From Hofstenia miamia (lineage: Eukaryota; Xenacoelomorpha; Acoela), in assembly GCA_004352715.1 (NCBI GenBank), contig SCFE01000001.1, positions 574,854 to 638,853 on the forward strand: 64,000 bases of DNA. The letters are read 5' to 3'. A model generated the notes under the pieces. The model saw only the letters and a list, made by a program, of their open reading frames with translations. It was not told where the DNA came from and ran no database searches. The position numbers were made by a program, and so were the translations under genes. Positions 20,056 to 32,554 of this stretch are shown here, in pieces (within the stretch, counting starts at the first letter, position 1; each line of letters starts with the position of its first letter).

Positions 20056-22367
20056 CTCACAGAGCTCGCGTGTGAGAATATGTGTCCATATGTGTGCGTA
20101 TGTGTACCTATTCAACTGTGCGTACAATTTATAAAATTATAAGCGGGTGAAAATATGTATTACAAATCCATTTTGACAGAAAAATTAAACTAAAATTGTG
20201 TTTGAAAAATCTAGTGATAGAGCATTTGAAACATTTTCAGAAGTAAATTACTTGTTGAAAGCAGCCTTTATAGGAACATATTCTGCTCTCATTGAGGCAT
20301 TGACGATTGTAAGCAATTCTTAATTTTGAAATTTAATGGGACGCGTATAATAACATCGATTCCAAACGATGACAGACAAATTGTGCCAATTAAACGTTTC
20401 ATTTTGCCATTTGCTGACATTGCTTACTTGAAATTAAGTTGCTACGACAAAGTGTATTTTGTTAATGGTTCAATTTTTGAAAGCATTTTTATCCAGATGG
20501 ATTGAACTCAACAGTTTTTAATGTTATTAGAAGGAACGCAAAATAGTACTTTTACTTTTTTCGAGAATGTAAGCAGACGTGCTTTGAATAAGTATCTAAA
20601 ATGAGAAGCGCGCAATTTCTTTTTTTACTAATATGCTTGTCAAGACGCGAAGTAAAACTAACTTTGCTCAGGTGAAGATATAATATCATTTGATTTGGTT
20701 TAGAAAAGAATGGAAAAAAGTTAACTCTGTTGAAAAATAATGATAATATATAAAATTGATGACAAACTAAGGGAAGGATATCCATTGTAACATGATGTAA
20801 AGAAGAGTCTGAAGATAATGATACATTTATCATTCGGATTTTATATCAATATTTTTATAAGAATTAGGAGTAGTACCTGTCAAATTTTGAAATTTCTCCC
20901 AATTGGGAAATCAATGCAAAATTANAGAACCTCATTTATAACTTAATATCGACCTCTTGCGAATGAAAATATATAAATATTAAATAGACTACGTCCTGAT
21001 ATGTCAGAAAAACTTGTTTTGTTGAATGAAAACTTCCATATTATGGAAAAAATATTGCTTTTTCCCCGAAAATTCTATTTTTAAATCAAGTTTTATCTCA
21101 GAATATGTTACCCGGTAAATTCCGGTAAGCAGGTTGAATTATACTTATTTTACCGGATTCCTTCACATCCATAATCGCTATACTTTTGAGGTAAGACAAT
21201 TTTGATTGCAAATTTGCCAAAGCAATCACTAGACCCATTTTGTGAAAGCGAAAAAACTTGAAATTGTATTTTTAACTTACTATTTTTCCTCCGTGAACTG
21301 CTTATTAATGTTTAGGAAACCTCCCTGTAATAACGTATTTGTTTGTTTGCATATTTGAGAAAGCGATTAATAATTCAATACGTGTATGCCATGTATCAAT
21401 TATACGACAATCCAGCTGGCCGAGGAAACAGTGTGAATTATTCATATGAAATTCCACCATTTCAACGATTGTTAATACTTTTATAGTAAGGCATCGTTGG
21501 ATAATTATACAAAGTTTTACCTAAAACAGAACAACGTTCCATTTATGACACATACCGCAGCGTGGAATCCGAGTGATCATAAAACAAGAAATAAAGAGCG
21601 TGACTAACACTAATCATATTATCATTTTCCAACCAATTTTGCAATTGAACAATTAAATCCTAATAGATAAATAATTTTTTATAATTCTTACACTTACAAT
21701 TTTTCCAAAACTATAAAGGAGAAATAATTCGCTTCGCATTATAATATAATTCATCTTAATCATTCTCCTAGAAGACGAGCTGTGAAAAAAATTGTAACAA
21801 CATCAGCAATTGCAAATTTTTTATAGAAGTACGTAAATTATTGTAGATGTGAAACCTATGTATACCAATAGGAACGAAAATAATCAGAGTAGATGATAAA
21901 GAAGAAAATGCGACAGAAATGCAAATGTTAGCCCAGAAAGGCTAACAAATACGGCTGTATTAGCTATACTATCTCCAAAATTGTAAGCATAATTACTAAT
22001 AATAAAGTGATTTTGGAAGAGGGGCAAAGTATGAATTTACTTAACAAACCATGTAGAAAGGTTAAATCAGCGCAAAATTGATGACTATGAATATACTATG
22101 CTGCTTACAATACCTTCCACATGTAGTAAAGAGACAAAAATCTTTTAAAACTCTTGCTGTATTTCAAGTAACCTTCCTTAATTATTGGTCCCTGGTACTC
22201 TTCATCTTCATTTCCTGGTTGATATGCTTCTCCCCGTGTAAAAACTATTCTATTTTTTATTAATGCTATCGTAGACTTCTGTTATTCTATAAAGAAGAAC
22301 AAACCTACTTCTCAGGTCCAATTTGCAGAACTTCTTAGTAAATTCGTGGATAAAATTAATTAGATTG
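20056..22367. other. Non-coding AT-rich region
   Basis: A (TGTG)-rich patch lies at 20062-20120. Single N at 20925. Only chance ORFs (for example 20552-20833 minus, 22078-22263 plus). Nothing else supported. Confidence 0.5.
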
Positions 22368-22737
22368 ATGCTAGACAACAAACTTGCTAACTTGGATCCA
22401 ATCATTTCTCATACTGGAAGATCCACTGCTCTTTTTCCGGTTTATCATCATACGCGTTCTGTTTAGCTCAACTTCATGTTGCTTTGAACAGGTTTCTACT
22501 TCAATACAGTTTCAAAGAACTGATTCACGAAACAAAGATGAATTTGACGTATTACATGCCGTCCCCCTCGAATGCGCTAATTTATCTTGTCAATTCCAGT
22601 CAATAGTCTCAAAATTCCCCATCTCACGCCTCCTCTTACGAATCCAGTTACGGAAACAAACAATCAGGCAGGTCGTGCATTCTAACATTGGAGATACAGT
22701 TATTGCTGATAACTGGCCATCTATCAAATGTGCTAAT
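22368..22737 (+). pseudogene. Unrecognised coding-like region cut by a gap
   Basis: Less AT-rich than its surroundings. One frame is open from 22384 to the gap but has an unusual composition. The frame from ATG 22368 reads MLDNKLANLDPIISHTGRST then ALFPVYHHTRSV and TAG; later the same strand reads IPHLTPPLTNPVTETNNQAG. The latter has the flavour of a retroelement polyprotein C-terminus, but this is a guess. No splice or promoter evidence. The right side is lost in the 1000-N gap at 22738-23737. Confidence 0.25.
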
Positions 22738-23737
22738 NNNNNNNNNNNNNNNNNNNNNNNNNNNNNNNNNNNNNNNNNNNNNNNNNNNNNNNNNNNNNNN
22801 NNNNNNNNNNNNNNNNNNNNNNNNNNNNNNNNNNNNNNNNNNNNNNNNNNNNNNNNNNNNNNNNNNNNNNNNNNNNNNNNNNNNNNNNNNNNNNNNNNNN
22901 NNNNNNNNNNNNNNNNNNNNNNNNNNNNNNNNNNNNNNNNNNNNNNNNNNNNNNNNNNNNNNNNNNNNNNNNNNNNNNNNNNNNNNNNNNNNNNNNNNNN
23001 NNNNNNNNNNNNNNNNNNNNNNNNNNNNNNNNNNNNNNNNNNNNNNNNNNNNNNNNNNNNNNNNNNNNNNNNNNNNNNNNNNNNNNNNNNNNNNNNNNNN
23101 NNNNNNNNNNNNNNNNNNNNNNNNNNNNNNNNNNNNNNNNNNNNNNNNNNNNNNNNNNNNNNNNNNNNNNNNNNNNNNNNNNNNNNNNNNNNNNNNNNNN
23201 NNNNNNNNNNNNNNNNNNNNNNNNNNNNNNNNNNNNNNNNNNNNNNNNNNNNNNNNNNNNNNNNNNNNNNNNNNNNNNNNNNNNNNNNNNNNNNNNNNNN
23301 NNNNNNNNNNNNNNNNNNNNNNNNNNNNNNNNNNNNNNNNNNNNNNNNNNNNNNNNNNNNNNNNNNNNNNNNNNNNNNNNNNNNNNNNNNNNNNNNNNNN
23401 NNNNNNNNNNNNNNNNNNNNNNNNNNNNNNNNNNNNNNNNNNNNNNNNNNNNNNNNNNNNNNNNNNNNNNNNNNNNNNNNNNNNNNNNNNNNNNNNNNNN
23501 NNNNNNNNNNNNNNNNNNNNNNNNNNNNNNNNNNNNNNNNNNNNNNNNNNNNNNNNNNNNNNNNNNNNNNNNNNNNNNNNNNNNNNNNNNNNNNNNNNNN
23601 NNNNNNNNNNNNNNNNNNNNNNNNNNNNNNNNNNNNNNNNNNNNNNNNNNNNNNNNNNNNNNNNNNNNNNNNNNNNNNNNNNNNNNNNNNNNNNNNNNNN
23701 NNNNNNNNNNNNNNNNNNNNNNNNNNNNNNNNNNNNN
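22738..23737. other. Assembly gap of exactly 1000 Ns
   Basis: Second fixed-size gap; a TA repeat (23753-23775) lies just to its right. Confidence 0.95.
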
Positions 23738-24870
23738 TGTTTTTTACAATGAATATATATATATATATATATATAGGGCTTGATAATTTCAATACAATTG
23801 ACATGCTAAGATCATAACACAAATTGATTTTTGACAATCTTTATAGATGGATTCAGACTACCTTTTTGTTGATCCAATATAGAATTGATTCTGTTTGTGG
23901 TATTTTACCCAATATTTGGATGCTTACAGTATCTGGGGGAATCCCTTTTGAGTTTTGATATTTGACTTAAAGAGGGCAAGCCAAGTGCAATAACTTTATC
24001 ATAGCCCTGGATATAAGCACTGATCAACTTCAAATAATACTCGTTGTACATGATGAACATTGTTTATTGGCCAAATTTTTTTCGCAAGTGTGATTCACTT
24101 CCCTCACCTTCTTATGGTATTTGATACCCTGTATTTCGTATAATTTCTTCACTGAACCCAGGCTTAGTTAACTTTTTGTTAGTGGACTGTCCCCTTATTT
24201 GTGATGCGTTGACAAAATCTGGATCTCTGAGATTTGCTAATTTTTTTGTTGAGGTCTCCATCTTCAATTTTTTTATTAATATTTTTTTCTATTGGATTGT
24301 TTCATATTGCTTCTCCTTCATCTATGAAGTGTTCCACCGTAAAATATCTCCGTTTTGCTAAATGACGATTCCAAAAGGACAAAATACGATTTTTTAAAAA
24401 TTATTCGGCAATAGGTAAAGAATGTAAACGAAAGTCATGAATAATCATATAATAGGCTCAAAATGATTGTGGATAGGTACATTGATAATGAATAATGGCA
24501 TGATATGATTTTCATTTCTAATATATTATTAATAAAAATTGTATAAAATTCTTTAAATCGCGTCATGTCGGGTCATTCAATAATGGCGACATTAAATACT
24601 TTGAATACTATGCATATGCTTTAGCACTACAAACCTTTGAAAACACCATGTTGTTAAATAAAAATTGGCCAACTTTGAAGATTATTACTATTTCATTCTA
24701 TTCTAAGCTTTTAGTATATTCATTTTATTAGTTTCAATTTAGAATTTGTCTTAGGCGTTTCAAGTAATTTTGAAGTATTCAATTCCTTCGACATCAGCAA
24801 GTCGGGTCAAATTTAGCAAGACAGGGCGGGCCGCATCGAATCCAAAAAGTTTGATACTTTACCACTCCTG

Positions 24871-24901
24871 ATATATATTATATATATATATATATATATA
24901 T
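24871..24901. repeat. (TA)n microsatellite
   Basis: TA run with one TTA interruption. Confidence 0.9.
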
Positions 24902-25825
24902 GTACTTTGTAAAATGTCTTTAAGAAGTGGGCCATACAATTGTAATAACTAAAAATAAACATTTCAAAAATGTAGTACAATGGATATTTTTTCATCAATG
25001 TAAAATGTTTAATTAGTAGAAACGGCCTCGTTCAAATTTAGGTTTGAAAAATTTCTATTATTCAAAACAAGCAATTAGATAAATGCAAAATCTCAACGCT
25101 TTGATCTTAATTTCTATATATAGGAATTTGTAAAATGTATGACTGAAGCTATTAATTGGTGTTGATATTCATGCTTTAATGCTTAAGTGATATCCAAGTC
25201 TCAAAATTGCAAAAATTTTGCTGCATACTTGCATAAATAAAAACCAAGTGCTTAAGTACCAAAGATTTGTTTAATAGTTTAACTTAAAAATTGGACTCAT
25301 CACATTAATTATTATTTAGAGATTGTAAAATTATTTAATATTTTTATACTTTCGACAGTGAATGTTTGTTCAAATAACTCTCTAATTCAGGTCTAATATG
25401 ATATCTAGAAAATAGTTGACTTAATGTGGGGAAATATAACGCACCACTAGAAATCATTTTCAACAAATTTGTTATTACTAAACTTCGTGGTAATTCATTA
25501 GTTTGATTAAGTGTTTTCTTAACATCTCTTATATTCCTTCAAATAAGGCACTTGGTTCTTTTATATTTTTTGTGGAGTAGTTAAAGTGATTTTAATAACC
25601 AGAAAATTTCATAATGTTTTTTACCAGATTCTTTTATCAACAATTTGAATTTGACGATTACTGTCAAGAATTGCCTTTCATTTCTACAAGAAATAATGGA
25701 TTGATGAAAGAAGAATGCATTTTATAGCAGAATTGATATTAATAATTTACCTTCTAATTTCATTTTGTTAATTTTTTATGAATTTTTATCAATGATACTT
25801 GATAAACGGTGTTTGCGATATACTA

Positions 25826-25831
<6 letters not shown>

Positions 25832-25862
<31 letters not shown>
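25832..25862. repeat. (TA)n microsatellite
   Basis: Uninterrupted TA run. Confidence 0.93.
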
Positions 25863-25869
<7 letters not shown>

Positions 25870-28572
25870 TAGATTTCAACTCAAAAGATTGAAATAATAG
25901 CACTTTATCTATAGAAATTTCAATCAGAAATCAAGTCAGATTTTGACTTTAAATGACTGCAAGTGACAAATGAAAATGAATTTTAAGCTCGAATGGATAA
26001 TTTTCAATATTGTAAAAGTTCCCTGCCTTTGAACGGAAAAACATCTGTGCTGGGATAACAAAATAAACTATTAATACTGTTTTACAAGGCTTAATGAAGT
26101 TTTATATGACTTGTGCTTTAAAATTTTATTAAGTGACAAAATCTTTAAGATTTATTTATACAAATTTTAAATCCAACCAAACGTGTAAAAGCTATTATGG
26201 CAAGCATGTATATTGACAGTTGTGTGATTTGCTACTAATTGCAATCAAAAGTTTTTTACAAGCCAATTTAACTGCTATTACTGTTTTTCGTTCAACTTAG
26301 ATAACAAAAGAAGTTTTTCTAATTAAATTAAGTAAGTTTGTAACCAATTTTCCACATTGGAGTTGATTCTACTTTTCCATATTTTTTAGGTTTTAGCTTT
26401 GGAAAATTCCGACATAACTTTTACATTTATAAATTGAGAAGCATTCTGGCTAACTTTGAAACCTTTTCTCACTATTGGACATTTTTCAATAATATTTTCA
26501 AAATGTTGATAGTGTCATGTTGCTTTCACACATCAAACGACTATTTTCGTACTGCTTTTCAATGTTTTATATCTATTTCTAAGTAAAAGATCTCCCATAA
26601 TATGTTAACCAGGTTTTGTTATCTCACAAAGCATCCTCCTGAAACTTAGCATATTGAATAAGTCTGAAATTGTAATGAAAACGTAATCGGCTAACGATTA
26701 CGACACCATCAATCTAACAGCCTCACTTTGTAAAGGAAGGATTGTTATATAGCTCAAATCAAAATAGTGACCACTTTATAAAATTGAAGATTTTATCTAA
26801 AGTTACTAAATGGCACTGGTACAATATTTCCAAATATCGCTAAATACTCGAGGAATTTGCACCATACGCAAACTGCTTATATCCCGATTCATTGATATTA
26901 TAACAAGATGGAGCAATCCCTCATAGCTGAAATCGACAAAAAAATTCAAAAGATCTAGTACCCATAGAGAACATGCGGCAGATTCTGAAGGATTTTGTCG
27001 AGAAAAAAATCCCACAAATCTGAAAGAATTAAAGAGTTACATCCTTGAATCGCAACAACAAATAGCTTAAGAAGTTAGAGCCCACTTAATGGATTCAGCT
27101 TCACGCTTTGCATGGCAAACTTGTCAAATAACTTTATCACCAGGTTGCGTGCTGAGACAACTATATTCTTAAATATATTTTATATAAACCTCTATTTGTC
27201 TTTCGTTTGATATCAAAAATGTGTTTATAATGTGGCCACTTTTTTACTTGAGCTATAGTAACACACAAAGTTTTGTAGAAAAGAATGTATTACGTGATTA
27301 TTATTGAATCAAGCCTCCCCCATGTGACTTCAACTGACAAAAATATCCAATGGCAAATAGGGTTAAGCTGAATCCAAAAAGACCAATTCATATTAAAATT
27401 TATTCCGCAATTGTCAAAATTGAATTTCAAAAAAAAATTTGCTATGGATACATATTTGGAAAACGCTAAATAATATCTAACAAAATCTGTAACTTTCATG
27501 TGATGGATTTGAAAATTCAAAGGTAACTTTACAATTTGAGAGAAAATCAATTAAATTTCTGTTAAATTTTGCCACTATTCGATTGATGAATCCGTAATCC
27601 CATCAAAGTTGTTTCAAGTCCTTTTTCACAATGAGTTATTGTTTCGAAAAGTGCAATTTAAAAGTTTATTTATTCCATATTGAACGAGTCAGTTGCATAA
27701 AAGAGATGCCTTGTACGCTCTCCAGGATGTATATTATAGACAGGTGTTTATTGTAGGTAATTTCACTTTTAAAAATTATATTTAGAACTATAACGATAAA
27801 AGTAATACATACGATTATACTGCCCTCTGGAACCTATAATTAATTTACATATTTTCATTATGAAAGCATAAAAAACCATTTCTCATTTGATTTCAAAATT
27901 ATGTCACAGAAATCAACTGGAAAACATAATAGGAAACACTTAGTTATTTTAGGATCATTGAATTGGGTCGAGCTAATTTAATTAGTTACATAAATATATA
28001 TTATATTGGTAAGAAAATATACGTAAGCTTATTCTTCAAAGGAAAATTGGGAAGAGTGCAAACACTGTCATAGTTTTGAATTTTCAGCCTCGAATAAATT
28101 TCCATTTCATTTATCATCATCAAAGGCAGAATTCGTCAACAATTAATCAGGTAATATACCTATGTCTGCAAATTAAAGAACGAAATTCATTATTTCGCGT
28201 CCAGTTTTGTTTTGAAAGCATTAGTTAAGTCAGGCAGCTGTTTTCAAGAGTAATTGATTTTCAATTGGAAATAGAACTACGTTAACTCAAATTTAATAAA
28301 ACCTGTAGCAAATATCAATTTTCAGGAAATCTGGACACAAATGTATGTAATACTGATTAAGAATTTAGCAAGAGATTTTCTGTTAGTAAACTACCTAGAC
28401 ATTTTAATCTTGTATTGTTTGATTGATGGTTTAAGTAAACAATGGTACAAATTATGGTTTTTTGAAATATTTGTTGTATTTATCTAGCACCCTGTTGAAT
28501 TTTTTTCATTTTACATAGATTTTTTTAAATTCATTATCAATATATTAAACAGTACCTGTACAGATATACATA

Positions 28573-28894
28573 CTATATATATATATATATATATNTATAT
28601 ATATCCCGCTAAATTTTTTTTAAAAACCTTATCATGACCGCGTTTCCAAACATTAAATATTTGAAATTTCGTAGGGTAGTGTGTCATTAATTTACTTACC
28701 CCCATATTAAATATATTTAAGTTCGAGTGAATGCTGCGGGGGCAATGGTCCAAAATAGATTTTTTGGGGAAAAATGCGATGCCCGCTAAATGCCTTAGAA
28801 ATTTCAGAGCGTTTCCAGCCTAATGTAAGGTTCTTACATTTTCCATAGCAAAGAGCGGGAAATATATATATACATAAACATGCAGATATACGAA

Positions 28895-28931
<37 letters not shown>

Positions 28932-28950
28932 TTATATAATATATATATAA
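28573..28950. repeat. Possible small inverted-repeat element between TA microsatellites
   Basis: TA runs at 28573-28604 (with an N at 28595) and 28889-28950 flank a less AT-rich segment. It starts TCCCGCTAAAT (28604-28614) and ends AGCGGGA (28854-28860), an inverted repeat of about 7 bases. CCCGCTAAAT also recurs internally at 28782-28791. Consistent with a short MITE-like insertion at TA, but the repeats are short. Confidence 0.35.
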
Positions 28951-29289
28951 GCTGGTTTAATCAAGATAATTTCACATGGTGATGCAATGCGCTGATATTG
29001 GTTACGCAAGTTTCAAACTATTAGAAAAATATTACTAGCAAAACCCAATTTTATTTTTTCTATATAAAAAGCTTTGTTTAGGTAGTTTATTTATTATTAA
29101 TGTGTGATGTTATAGTGTAACTTGAACTTTTATTTTTTATTCTACATCTGTAAACATATAGAAGTATTATAGTTATATACTTAGCAGAAATGCTTTAGGT
29201 TCAATTGCTCAATTATTGCTGTGCATTTGCCAAATGTTCGAATTATAAATTTTGGAGAAAGGGGCATTAAGGGTTTCCCCAAATCCCGC

Positions 29290-29301
29290 GATGACGTCAT
29301 C
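29290..29301. promoter_or_regulatory. CRE-like palindrome
   Basis: GATGACGTCATC is a perfect 12-base palindrome containing TGACGTCA, the binding site of CREB/ATF-type factors, preceded by CCCGC. No nearby promoter or gene was found, so function is unknown. Confidence 0.3.
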
Positions 29302-31550
29302 AATGACTTAATGATTTTCTGAAAAACTCTAGGACGTTTTAACAATGATAATTTGTTTGTTTTATGATTAAAGTTCAAAAGTAAATTACATATTTCGTAA
29401 GAGTGGATTCTCCTAATTATTTCAATTTTTAGAGCAAAACTTCATCGCTTTTGAGAGGGATCGAAAATTCAAAAGATTCTAATTTTTTTTGTACACAGAT
29501 TTTTTAGCAAAACTATACCACATCAGGCTGTTTAAACCAATTTTTCAAATATGACCAAAATGTGGACAACTCCAATGTACATGTATCAGCTAAGAATGCA
29601 TCGCATTTAATAATGCCTTTATATGAGGCATCCACAACGCACTACACAAGCCTGTTAATGACCATTACAGCATTATGTGCCACTGTCGTCATCAAAGATT
29701 CGTACTAACACAACAAGACAATTGGAAAGTAGTTATGGCTTACTGAAGGCTGTTTCACTTGAATTAAATTTTAGCAGATAAAATTTCTAATTCAATAACA
29801 CAAAGGACTTTTGTTCTTAAGCAGTTATTTATATTTGTATAAACAATGTATTATGTTTTAAATGAAAGTTATTCTCGGATAAACCGCAATTAACTGACCA
29901 AGTGAAATTCTTTCCCAATTAGTTATCACTTAGAAAATTTCACATGAATAGTATTTACTCAGTTAAAATTCTGAGAGGTGGATGGTTGCGTTTGATAAAT
30001 TCAGGAAAGAAAATTATTTTGGAGAGTCTTAAATTTAAAACCATTGAGTTAATTAAAAAAGCTTTCTTTACAAAAGACTAGTTGTTTAAATCGAAAGTGT
30101 TTTAGGAAATTTGTTTTTGAGTTGCACTGGTAAGTTGAGAGTTATAAATATGCACATCGTATCTAAAGCTGCAAATTTCAATTTGATTTAAGGGAAGCGT
30201 AGTGAATTCAACTAAAATTGCTGCTTGGGAACTTGCACTGCATCAACATATAATGATAATGCAATATATCATTAAATATACAAAATTTGCAATTTCCCAG
30301 CGATAACTTTGATTTTAGCTTAAACTACAAACTTGTACGTAAGCATTTTTTTGCGGAACCAAAATTTATTGGTATTAATCAATTTTAATGTTTTTTCTGT
30401 GTTTCAACTGATTCAATCGCTGACTACCAAGAACGGTGCTATTTATTGGTTTATATCAAACCGTAATCTTCGTATTTTTGATATCTTATTTATCTGTTAA
30501 AATGTAAACGTTAGAAGCCAGAGATCTGGGTTGCGTCGGCACCGAGATTAAAAAATTTGGTACAGGAACTTCAGTATAAATTTGCGCTGCTTTATTTTTG
30601 ATCAAAAGTATGTAGTCCTAAATACTAATTTTTTATTGAGACATTGATGGAATATTTGGTGTTTTCCCATTTTTTGTTTTTACCGTTTTGAGGCATCGTA
30701 CCAGTAATTGGACTTACGGTACCGGGACAATACCGGTTGTAAGAAATTTTGAGCGGTGATCTACCAAACGGGACAGAGACAAGATTTTTGTGGTAACACA
30801 GAACTTTAGCAAGGGTGTATTTTTTGTCAGGTAAAGTAATTAAACCGACTCACACAAAATTCTTGAGTGAATTTATTCACGCTAACAGGTTCTAATAATA
30901 ATTATATCTGATTGGAAAAGCTCAAACCTTTAAACACAACTCATGAATTGTGTCATTTATTTACAATGCTTGTTGACTCGACTCTGTTCATATTGAAAAA
31001 CTATACATTTCTTAAAGTGAGGAAAGTGGTTACTTTGGTCCTGAAATTTTTTATAAGACTCTTCCACCCAAAATTCGATAAACTGACCAATTTTGTCATT
31101 TATAACACACTGACATCCATTTGCAAAGATATTTTTCGAAAATTTAATTTCAGCTGAAAATCTAAAGTTCGTCATTTTCTAAAATTGCCATTGTGTTCTC
31201 AAGTGTTACATTAAATAGTGCTAAGAAATAACGGAAACTCTCAGCTAGATTGAAAGCATCTCATAAAATGTGTCATTGTCTGGAATACTCTCAGCATCTT
31301 TAAAATTTCTCCTAAGCAGGAAATATTAATGCATTATTTTTTGTAATATACTTCATCAATTCAGTTTTAACAATAATTCAACATGAAGTTATTGCATATG
31401 TAACCAAAAATTTAATACAATATGTAATGTTAATCCAAAACAGTGTTAAAATATAATTACATTTACGTTTAACACAAATTCACAGAAAAATCTTATTCAC
31501 ATCAGTATGATAATGCAATTACATTCGACTAGTGTACACCTATATTCATG

Positions 31551-31559
<9 letters not shown>

Positions 31560-31606
<47 letters not shown>
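31560..31606. repeat. (TA)n microsatellite
   Basis: Uninterrupted TA run of about 23 units. Confidence 0.95.
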
Positions 31607-31609
<3 letters not shown>

Positions 31610-32441
31610 CCATTATATGTTGAGAAAATACATTTAGAAATGTGTATTTTCACATAATATTTGCTAGGCGAACCATTTTGGCATGTCTATGACACCCTTT
31701 TACTTCCTTGAAATATTTTCAGCGTATTAATTTTTATGATCATTTGACAGAAACGTCGAATATTTCCCAACTGAGAGCATCAAGAGTGGTGATTCAATTT
31801 CATTTAACGAAGTCAATCGCAATTCTAACAAAAAATAAAATTAATTGAAAAATTCTGCAAGTGCTATGCAACATCAATTAGAAAATTCTTAGTCCTTAAA
31901 TGCCTTATTTAAATCAACTTACACCAGACTAATTTCTTTACCTCGCCTACTACCACAAGTAGAGCTGTTTAATTGAGCAATAATTTCCAATTATGCGTTG
32001 CAAATTAATGTACGAATGAAAATTTTGCTTAAACGGTGAGCTCTTTAACGCGACCCAAGTTTGTATTTTAAATTTTTAGCAATTTTTATTGATTTATATT
32101 ATGTTTACTACTGACCTAAGTATTACCATGATTGGAAACCGATTTATGCAATCTGATAATTAGAGTCTTTAAGTTTTATTCAAATGATATTTCCATTATA
32201 TATCAGGAGTCTCTTGATTTCAAAATCATGTAGACATTTAACGTAATGCATTTGGTTCCCCCTCGTAGAAAACAGAAACGTGTTATTAGTTAATATTGCT
32301 TGCATTGTTAACTAAAAAATATTTATGGAAGTATTTTTTTTCTCTTCTTATTCATAACAACTGCAAGCATTTTCTGTTGACTTTCTGTGTTTACAAAGTT
32401 GCGAACATTTTATTTAGAATTTGTGATACAGGGATTCGAAT

Positions 32442-32554
32442 CCCGAGATTTTTTTAATGTACTCTGGATTCAATGTCCTGATTCTTGGTTATAATCCCCC
32501 GAGATTTTTTAATGTACTCTGGATTCAATGTCCTGATTCTTGGTTATAATCCCC
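32442..32554. repeat. Tandem duplication, two copies of about 55-56 bases
   Basis: A unit beginning CCCGAGATTTTTTT and containing TGTACTCTGGATTCAATG and GATTCTTGGTTATAATCCCC occurs twice head to tail, differing by one T in the homopolymer. A palindrome GGGATTCGAATCCC (32431-32444) overlaps its left edge. The near identity indicates a recent duplication. Confidence 0.9.

Larger units (their letters stand above)
23738..28572. other. Non-coding AT-rich region with TA microsatellites
   Basis: No gene recognised. TA repeats at 23753-23775, 24871-24901 and 25832-25862. A GC-richer scrap (GACAGGGCGGGCCGC) at about 24821-24836 lies close to the 24.87 kb repeat. ORFs here are short and without recognisable motifs. 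Confidence 0.5.

Noticed and set aside
30530-30780. GC-richer patch with TACCGG words that might be a transposon
   Set aside because: The candidate ends do not form a convincing inverted repeat.
32431-32444. GGGATTCGAATCCC as part of a tRNA gene
   Set aside because: No A box, acceptor stem or anticodon arm upstream at the right distance.
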